Below the pieces are notes generated by a model that saw only the letters and a program-made list of their open reading frames with translations, had not been told where the DNA came from and searched no databases. Both the position numbers and the translations under genes were made by a program. Positions 1 through 5,726 of a DNA stretch of 7,278 bases are shown here, piece by piece. Every line of letters begins with the position of its first letter. Positions within the stretch are counted from its first letter, which is position 1. Origin of the DNA: an uncultured Bacillota bacterium (GTDB lineage: Bacteria > Bacillota_I > Bacilli_A > RF39 > UBA660). The stretch spans positions 1-7,278 of the forward strand of contig CAJKKJ010000037.1 of assembly GCA_905200435.1 (NCBI GenBank), in the 5' to 3' direction.

Positions 1-880
<880 letters not shown>

Positions 881-883
<3 letters not shown>

Positions 884-1654
884 CCTTTTCTTAATTAATC
901 GATTAATTTTTTTCTTTTCACCAGAAACATCAATTCCATAGACAAATTCACGATAATGTTCTGGACATAAAGAAATATATGTAACATCATCTTTTTCATC
1001 GATCGCGACTTGATCACCATCGCTAACATATTTACCATTAACAAGCCTAGCATTATGTAAAGCTTTCTTGCCACAAACACAAACAGTAGTTAATTCTTCT
1101 AAACTATTGGCATATCTAAACAAAGCTTCACTTCCAGGAAATAAATTACCTTTAAAATCAGTTCTTAAACCAAAACATATAACAGGTATATCTAATATAA
1201 CAGTTATGTCCGATAACTCTTTAACTTGTTTTTCAGTCAAAAACTGAGCTTCATCAATTAATATAGCGGATAATATTTTATCAAATCTATTATCATATCC
1301 CTGATTAACTAAATAATCATTTATAACATTATACATTGCATCTATTTTTTTAGGATCACTTTCTATTTTTTTTATTCGTTCAATTAAAAAACTATTATCA
1401 GTGTATTCCTTATTATTCTTTTTTAAATACTCAACAACCAAATCGTATATATTCATATTTGGTGTAACTAGATAATCAACCTTTCTTGAATCTTTCATAC
1501 CTCGTGCTACAACTCTATCATCACCTTTAGTATCAAGGGATGGTTTCATAAGTAAAACATTCATACCTCTCTCATTATAATTGTGAGCGACTTGTAAAAG
1601 ATTTGAGCTTTTTCCAGCATTCATAGGTGAATACCTAAATCTAAGTGTTGCCAT
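881..1654 (-). CDS. tdk: Thymidine kinase, E. coli Tdk subtype, with a long internal insertion
   Basis: Salvages thymidine (and deoxyuridine) by ATP-dependent phosphorylation to dTMP in the cytosol. The P-loop is SPMNAGKS (9-16). DEAQFL (134-139) carries the Walker B Asp and the likely catalytic Glu135, and GLRTDFKG (162-169) follows. The zinc/lasso part has CVCG (Cys192 and Cys194), Cys230 and His233. The P-loop wording and the C-x-C first zinc pair match the E. coli-type Tdk subgroup rather than the C-x2-C type. At 257 residues it is about 50 longer than E. coli Tdk. The excess is mainly residues 72-118, a Lys/Glu/Asp/Asn-rich stretch between an early strand and DEAQFL. The start is firm: AGGAGG lies at 1667-1662, 7 nt before ATG. 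It is 45 bp downstream of xerD with no hairpin or good promoter between them, so the two are probably co-transcribed. Confidence 0.95.
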
Positions 1655-1699
1655 TTCCTATCCTCCTAAAATAAAGTCTAACATATATTCAAATAATAT

Positions 1700-2569
1700 T
1701 CAAGCCCTTGGATGTGTTTTTAAATAAACTTCTCTTAATCTCTCGTTCGAAACATGTGTATAAATTTGTGTTGTTCCTAAATCAGCATGCCCTAAAAGTT
1801 CTTGAACAGCTTTTAAATCAGCACCATTATCAAGTAAATGCGTTGCAAAAGTATGTCTTAAGGTATGAGGACTAATATGTTTTTGAATACTTGTTTTACT
1901 CATATATTTATTAATTATGTCTCTAACACTTCGGTCGGTTAATTTTTTACCATTTAAATTTAAAATTAAATAATCTGTTAAACCAGAATTTTTAATCAGT
2001 TCTCTTGAATTATTTAAATAATTATCTAGAACATTCGCACAAACATGGCCATATATAACAATTCTTTCTTTTGATCCTTTTCCAAGTATACGAATTGTTC
2101 TATTACTAAAATCAATATCTCCAATTTTAATATTAACAAGTTCACTTACTCTTATACCAGTTGAATATAGTATTTCCATAATAGCATGATCTCGAATTCC
2201 TTGTACAGTATCATCTGGTTCACCTAGTAATTCTTCAACTTCATTAACATATAAAAACTTTGGTAAAATTTTTTCTTTTTTAGGATTACTTATTAAAGTC
2301 ATTGGATTTGAATGAACCTTTTTTTTCTTATATAAAAATTTATAAAAACTTCTAAGAGCACTTATTCTTCTCGAAATTGTAGTAGTTTTATATTTTAATT
2401 TATTTAAATATTCTACATACTCTCTTACTATTTTATAATCAACATCATAATCTGTAATTCCTTTATGGTCCAAAAAAACTTTATATTCATCTAAATCAAT
2501 TTCATAATTTCTGATTGTATTATCAGAATAATTTTTTACTATTTTTAAATATTCTATAAATTCTCTCAT
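1700..2569 (-). CDS. xerD: Tyrosine recombinase XerD/XerC family (dimer resolution)
   Basis: Site-specific tyrosine recombinase, expected to act with a partner Xer protein at the chromosomal dif site to resolve chromosome dimers near the division septum. It has an N-terminal SAM-like core-binding domain (about 1-90) and a catalytic domain carrying all expected residues: Arg140 in STGIRVSEL, Lys164 in GKGSKER, His235 and Arg238 in PHTLRH, His261 in LLGHADL, and the nucleophile Tyr270 in TQIYTH. The length of 289 residues is typical, and the protein ends in HPRA just before a TGA stop. XerD fits slightly better than XerC or a phage integrase because of the full-length Xer architecture and housekeeping setting, but the two paralogues cannot be separated securely by eye. 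No Shine-Dalgarno is present. An in-frame TAA lies two codons upstream of the ATG and no good internal start exists, so translation must begin at this ATG. Confidence 0.93.
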   Translation of the reverse strand: MREFIEYLKIVKNYSDNTIRNYEIDLDEYKVFLDHKGITDYDVDYKIVREYVEYLNKLKYKTTTISRRISALRSFYKFLYKKKKVHSNPMTLISNPKKEKILPKFLYVNEVEELLGEPDDTVQGIRDHAIMEILYSTGIRVSELVNIKIGDIDFSNRTIRILGKGSKERIVIYGHVCANVLDNYLNNSRELIKNSGLTDYLILNLNGKKLTDRSVRDIINKYMSKTSIQKHISPHTLRHTFATHLLDNGADLKAVQELLGHADLGTTQIYTHVSNERLREVYLKTHPRA

Positions 2570-2575
2570 AATTTA

Positions 2576-2604
2576 ATTATAGACAAAAAAAACAAACAAG
2601 TAAA
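2576..2604 (-). promoter_or_regulatory. xerD promoter candidate giving a leaderless transcript
   Basis: The minus strand has TATAAT at 2581-2576 and TTTACT at 2604-2599 (4 of 6 matches to TTGACA), separated by exactly 17 bp. Only six bases (2575-2570) lie between the -10 and the xerD ATG, so the usual start point falls on the A of that ATG (2569). The absence of any Shine-Dalgarno sequence agrees with a leaderless mRNA. The -35 lies inside the terminator hairpin of the upstream operon and the spacer contains its T-tract. Confidence 0.6.
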
Positions 2605-2617
2605 TACTTATTTGTTT
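2585..2617 (-). terminator. Rho-independent terminator of the rbgA-mrnC-rlmB-sigH operon
   Basis: The minus-strand RNA forms a long stem between 2617-2605 and 2602-2590: 12 Watson-Crick pairs and one G-U pair, less the innermost pairs needed to open the loop. It is followed by a run of eight Us (2592-2585). The stem is AT-rich, but the uridine run is long. The sigma-factor stop codon (2610-2608) lies within the 5' arm, a compact arrangement. Confidence 0.75.
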
Positions 2618-3186
2618 ATTATTTTTCTAACCTTTACACGAATTCTTTGTAAAGCATTATCAACAGCTTTATCATCGCGCTCTAAGACTTCGGAAATTTC
2701 TTTTTTCTTTAAACCACCTATTTTTAATAGTAATACTTGATCTTCAAAGTCTGTTAATTCATTTCTAATATTATTTAACATTTCTGTTTCATTTTCTATA
2801 TCAATTATCATTTCCTCTGGTCCATCGATTTTAAAAATACTATTATCAGCATCATCTATAAAAATAGATTCATTCATAGCTCTATGTTTAATTCTTTTAG
2901 ATGCAACAATTGCAGATATAATTTTCTTTTCTATACACGTTTTAGCATATGTATAAAATTTATTATCTTTAGTTTCATCATAATTCTTAATAGCATTAGT
3001 AAGACCTAACATACCTTCTTGGTATAAATCATTTTCTTCAAGTCCCGTATTTTTACAATATTTTACCATTTTAGAAACAACAGATTTTATAAATGGATTA
3101 TATTTATTATAAAGTGCTTTTCTTTCTTCTTCATTTCCTTCATTAATAAGATATATTAACTCACTATCTTTATCTTTATATTCCAT
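2608..3186 (-). CDS. sigH: SigH-type RNA polymerase sigma-70 family factor
   Basis: Alternative sigma factor directing RNA polymerase to a subset of promoters. In Bacillus SigH serves the transition to sporulation; in Staphylococcus it serves competence. Using the ATG at 3186 the protein has 192 residues. Region 2 is clear (DLYQEGMLGL, then FYTYAKTCI and the -10-reading helix AIVASKRIKH), followed by an acidic linker and a region 4 helix-turn-helix (LKKKEISEVL, then DNALQRIRVKV). The DNALQR motif near the end is characteristic of SigH. I prefer this start to an ATG at 3213, nine codons upstream, because GAGGG at 3195-3191 lies 4 nt before it and it follows the rlmB stop by one base, whereas the upstream ATG has no Shine-Dalgarno. 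The rlmB-sigH order matches Firmicutes, except that the small yacP gene often between them is absent. What it controls here cannot be read from the window. Confidence 0.88.
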   Translation of the reverse strand: MEYKDKDSELIYLINEGNEEERKALYNKYNPFIKSVVSKMVKYCKNTGLEENDLYQEGMLGLTNAIKNYDETKDNKFYTYAKTCIEKKIISAIVASKRIKHRAMNESIFIDDADNSIFKIDGPEEMIIDIENETEMLNNIRNELTDFEDQVLLLKIGGLKKKEISEVLERDDKAVDNALQRIRVKVRKIINK

Positions 3187-3187
3187 T

Positions 3188-3859
3188 TTACCCTCTTTTG
3201 TATATTGCTTCATATATTATGATACCAGCAGCTACACTAGCATTTAAACTATTAACTTTACCATTCATTTTTATAGATGCCTTAAAATCACATTCTTCAC
3301 TTATTATTCTTGACATACCAAAGCCTTCACTTCCAATAATAATACATGTTTTTCCGTTATAATTTATTTCTCTATAATCTGTTCCTTCCATATCTGTTCC
3401 AATAAACCAAAATCCTTGTTTTTTTAATTTTTGAATAGTTTGTCTTAAATTAACAACTTTTACAATCTTTGTATTGAATATACTTCCAGCAGATGTATGA
3501 ACTACAGTTGAATTAACACTAACACTTCTATTTTCTGGTATTATTATTCCATCAACACCAGCTGCTTCACATGTTCTTATAATTGCTCCCAAATTATGAG
3601 GATCTTCCAAATGATCTAATATAACTATTAGTGGATTTTCTTTACAAGTTATTTCTTCTAAATTAGCATATTCATAATCAATATCTAAAACAATACCTTG
3701 TGTATTTCCTTTTACTAATTTGTCCATTTCATTTTTATTTATAATTTCAACATTAGGAAAATTCATTTTTCCATTATAATTATCTAGCAAATATGTTTTA
3801 TTTATTTTTTTACCTGTTTTTAAATATTCATCGGCAACATTTTTTCCATATATTAGCAT
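3188..3859 (-). CDS. rlmB: TrmH/SpoU-family 23S rRNA (guanosine-2'-O-)-methyltransferase RlmB
   Basis: SAM-dependent SPOUT methyltransferase predicted to methylate the ribose of 23S rRNA G2251 (E. coli numbering) in the peptidyl-transferase P-loop. The N-terminal substrate-binding domain (about 1-70, starting MLIYGKN) precedes the knotted catalytic domain. Motif 1 is DHLEDPHNLGAIIRT with Asn89 and Arg95. Motif 2 is IIGSEGFGMSRI (174-185), and motif 3 includes SLNASVAAG (204-212). At 223 residues it is about 25 shorter than B. subtilis RlmB (about 249), with a brief C-terminus ending YKRG. The start overlaps the end of mrnC by 7 bp and is preceded by AGGTGA (3868-3863), suggesting translational coupling. 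A tRNA methyltransferase of the same superfamily is the main alternative, but adjacency to mrnC and sigH favours RlmB. Confidence 0.92.
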   Translation of the reverse strand: MLIYGKNVADEYLKTGKKINKTYLLDNYNGKMNFPNVEIINKNEMDKLVKGNTQGIVLDIDYEYANLEEITCKENPLIVILDHLEDPHNLGAIIRTCEAAGVDGIIIPENRSVSVNSTVVHTSAGSIFNTKIVKVVNLRQTIQKLKKQGFWFIGTDMEGTDYREINYNGKTCIIIGSEGFGMSRIISEECDFKASIKMNGKVNSLNASVAAGIIIYEAIYKRG

Positions 3860-4233
3860 TCTTCACCTAGTATAAAAGACATTATTTCTTTTACCCTTTC
3901 TTCATTTTTGTTTAAATAATGATATCCAATTATTGCTTCTAAACTTGTAGCATTTTTGTATGTTACAATATCTGTGCTTTTATTATTATGACTTTTATGA
4001 TTCCTTGCTCTTTTTATTATATCAATTTCTTCGTCAAGAAAAAAATTATTATCTAATAGTTGTTTAATAAATTCTGCTTGTGCTTTAGCGCTTACATATT
4101 TAATTGATTCTTTATATAATTCATTTACCTTTGAATATGACTTATTTATTAGATATGTTCTAATATAGGTTTCATAAACTGCATCGCCTATATAAGCAAG
4201 CACTAAAACATTTCTATTTTTCGTATCGATCAA
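3853..4233 (-). CDS. mrnC: Mini-ribonuclease 3 (Mini-III), TTG start
   Basis: Homodimeric RNase III-like endonuclease without a double-stranded RNA-binding domain; in B. subtilis it matures the ends of 23S rRNA in assembling 50S particles. The 126 residues form one RNase III domain. The signature is LAYIGDAVYE (12-21) with catalytic Asp17, the basic segment KRARNHKSHNNKST spans 74-87, and KNATSLEAIIG (93-103) carries the second acidic residue, Glu99. The length is normal for the family. The start codon is TTG (4233-4231): AAAGGAG at 4246-4240 lies 6 nt upstream, and the translation aligns with the family from there. The first 20 bp overlap the end of rbgA, so its ribosome-binding site lies inside rbgA and expression is probably coupled. 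Confidence 0.95.
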   Translation of the reverse strand: MIDTKNRNVLVLAYIGDAVYETYIRTYLINKSYSKVNELYKESIKYVSAKAQAEFIKQLLDNNFFLDEEIDIIKRARNHKSHNNKSTDIVTYKNATSLEAIIGYHYLNKNEERVKEIMSFILGEEC

Positions 4234-5125
4234 ACGTTACTCCTTTAACATACCCTTGCTTAAAATCATTCATAATTATAGTCATAACTTTATCATAATC
4301 AGTTTCAGCGCCTCTACTTAAAGCTCCTCTTTTTTTGCCTATTATATCAAATGCTTCTATTGGATCTTCATTTTTTTCTAGATTATATCTTTCTTTTAAT
4401 ATTTCTGGATAATATTTTAATAGTGTATTTAATATATATACTGTAACATCATATATTGGCAAAATTTCTTCTCTAATTGCTGTAAAAGTAGCCAAATTAT
4501 AGGCAACATTTCCTTCATCAATTTTAGGCCATAATAATCCTGGACTATCTAATAGTTCTATGTTAGGATTTACTCTTATCCAATTTAGATTAGTAGTAAC
4601 GCCAGGTTTATTACCAACACCTACTACTTTAGATCCAGCTATTCTATTAATTAATGTTGATTTTCCCACATTTGGTACACCTATTACCAAACATCTTGGC
4701 TTCTTTATTTTCATGCCTTTTTCTAATCTTTTGTCATTTTTTTCTTGCATTATCTCATTAATTATATTAAATATTTGTTTAGCATTAAATTCATGTTCAA
4801 TATCCATACAAAGAACTTTATAACCCAAACTTTCATAATGTTTAATCCATTTATTGGTTTCTTTTATATCACATAAGTCTTTTTTAGTCATTATCATTAA
4901 TTTAGGTTTATTTTTAATAATATCATCTAAATCTTTAATTCTTGATGAAAAAGGTATTCTAGAATCAACAAGTTCTATTACAATATCTATTAAATTTAAA
5001 TTTTCTTTTATTAATCTTCTAGTCTTGGCCATATGACCAGGGTACCAATTAATTGAAGTTTTAGGCAAATCTTTTTCAATACTATTATTTTCTTGTCTCA
5101 TTTTTCTTTTTTGATACATATTCAT
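4214..5125 (-). CDS. rbgA: 50S ribosome assembly GTPase RbgA (YlqF)
   Basis: Circularly permuted GTPase that drives a late step of large-subunit assembly. The GTPase motifs occur in permuted order: G4 TKKD (80-83), G1 GVPNVGKS (149-156), G2 PGVTT (174-178) and G3 DSPG (193-196). The family start motif WYPGHMAK is at 27-34 and the C-terminal RNA-binding helical domain follows (IGKKRGALSRG). The protein is 303 residues against about 280 in B. subtilis, the excess being a Lys/Arg/Gln-rich extension of 24 residues before the usual start. AAGGA at 5141-5137 is the only Shine-Dalgarno-like site and lies 11 nt upstream of ATG, rather far, so the exact start is less certain than the gene. It is first in the rbgA-mrnC-rlmB-sigH run, all but the last acting on 23S rRNA or the 50S subunit. 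No clear promoter is visible in 5126-5180. Confidence 0.95.
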   Translation of the reverse strand: MNMYQKRKMRQENNSIEKDLPKTSINWYPGHMAKTRRLIKENLNLIDIVIELVDSRIPFSSRIKDLDDIIKNKPKLMIMTKKDLCDIKETNKWIKHYESLGYKVLCMDIEHEFNAKQIFNIINEIMQEKNDKRLEKGMKIKKPRCLVIGVPNVGKSTLINRIAGSKVVGVGNKPGVTTNLNWIRVNPNIELLDSPGLLWPKIDEGNVAYNLATFTAIREEILPIYDVTVYILNTLLKYYPEILKERYNLEKNEDPIEAFDIIGKKRGALSRGAETDYDKVMTIIMNDFKQGYVKGVTFDRYEK

Positions 5126-5148
5126 AAAATTTCACTTCCTTTTTTCTA

Positions 5149-5173
5149 ACAAATTTAAACATATTTAAATTGT
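5149..5173. repeat. AT-rich near-palindrome in the rbgA leader region
   Basis: Perfect 8-bp arms AATTTAAA (5152-5159) and TTTAAATT (5164-5171) flank the 4-nt spacer CATA. With one bulged A the stem extends outward to ACA/TGT. No T-tract follows on either strand at the right distance, so it does not look like a terminator. It might be an operator or promoter region for rbgA, or a chance palindrome in AT-rich DNA. Confidence 0.3.
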
Positions 5174-5180
5174 ATATTTT

Positions 5181-5690
5181 TTATTTGATTTCTGTATATT
5201 TTTTCATTCCCTGATTTTCTAATTTTTTCTTTTCTCTTTCAAGTTCTTTCAAACTTTTTTCGGGAGTTGGTATTTCTTCAGGCATCATACCACCAATATC
5301 AGCAATTGCTTTTCGAACTTTTTTACCAACTTCATAATGAATGCTTTTGGCATTTTCTTCTCCTTATACATTATCTTTTAAGAGTTTTTGTTTTGTTTGG
5401 TTTATTCTGAATAAGTTCGCAACTAACTCATCTTCATTCATATTATCTAAAATATCTTCTCGATATCTTAATTTTTTTCTCTTAAATATATCATCAGCTG
5501 TTTCACCATTGTATAAGCCTCTATATCCAGCATTGTGAAATTCTGCCATATTTTTAACACCTGCTGCAGATGCTACTTTTTGGAGAGTATAATTACCTTG
5601 TTTTGTTAATCTTCTTTGGTAAAATCTTTTTTCATCATCTGATAGTGAATCATACTCTTTTTCTGTTATTTCTTGTTTTCTTGTTTGGTA
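5181..5690 (-). pseudogene. dinD: dinD-like gene remnant: C-terminal part only, with an in-frame stop
   Basis: Resembles the C-terminal 60 % of DNA-damage-inducible protein D (DinD/BRO-related). DinD is SOS-induced in E. coli and reported to affect RecA. Family features in order are YQTRKQE at the 5' edge, EFHNAGYRGLYNG, DELVANLFR..QTKQKLLKDN, then HYEVGKKVRKAIADIGG and MPEEIPTPEKSLKELE, ending in a Lys/Glu-rich tail before TAA (5183-5181). A TAA at 5366-5364 interrupts the frame between LLKDNV and GEENAKSIHYEVG. The frame is otherwise unbroken across it, so this is a nonsense substitution, not a frameshift; relatives as I recall them have Gln there (DNIQG), consistent with CAA to TAA. The N-terminal ~120 residues of the family are missing, and recombinase sequence adjoins instead. 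No product is expected from what is visible, unless a split protein is made. Confidence 0.85.
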
Positions 5691-5726
5691 CAAATGACAA
5701 ATCTTTAAATTTATACTCTGTACCAA
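5685..5726. other. Possible attachment-site junction with 8-bp inverted repeat
   Basis: TTGGTACA (5685-5692) and TGTACCAA (5719-5726) are perfect inverted 8-mers whose outer ends span 42 bp, the size expected of a serine-integrase att site with imperfect dyad symmetry. The span sits where the recombinase-like coding sequence changes into dinD coding sequence, and its midpoint (about 5705) lies in a TTTAAA centre. The GGTAC core is not simple AT-rich sequence. Only one element boundary is in the window, so the site is inferred. Confidence 0.4.

Noticed and set aside
895..1080. 61-codon minus-strand frame inside tdk
   Set aside because: It is an alternative frame of the C-terminal part of tdk, where the zinc-site residues are plainly encoded in the main frame.
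1700..1702. Possible TGA = Trp code, considered because of the mollicute-like AT content
   Set aside because: TGA ends xerD exactly at the conserved HPR(A) terminus, and Trp is encoded by TGG in tgt and the recombinase.
3184..3213. Longer sigH start at ATG 3213-3211, overlapping rlmB by 26 bp
   Set aside because: No Shine-Dalgarno lies before it, while the ATG at 3186 has GAGGG at good spacing and gives the usual SigH length.
4560..5036. Two short plus-strand open frames opposite rbgA
   Set aside because: They are antisense to strongly conserved GTPase motifs and have the hydrophobic composition expected of reverse-strand shadows.
5149..5173. Palindrome near rbgA as a terminator of the dinD remnant
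   Set aside because: No T-tract follows on the minus strand; the sequence after it is purine-rich and forms the rbgA ribosome-binding region.
5287..5353. Small ORF starting at ATG 5353-5351 behind an AAGGAG-like sequence
   Set aside because: It is only about 22 codons long and out of frame with the dinD sequence, which is clearly recognisable in the other frame.
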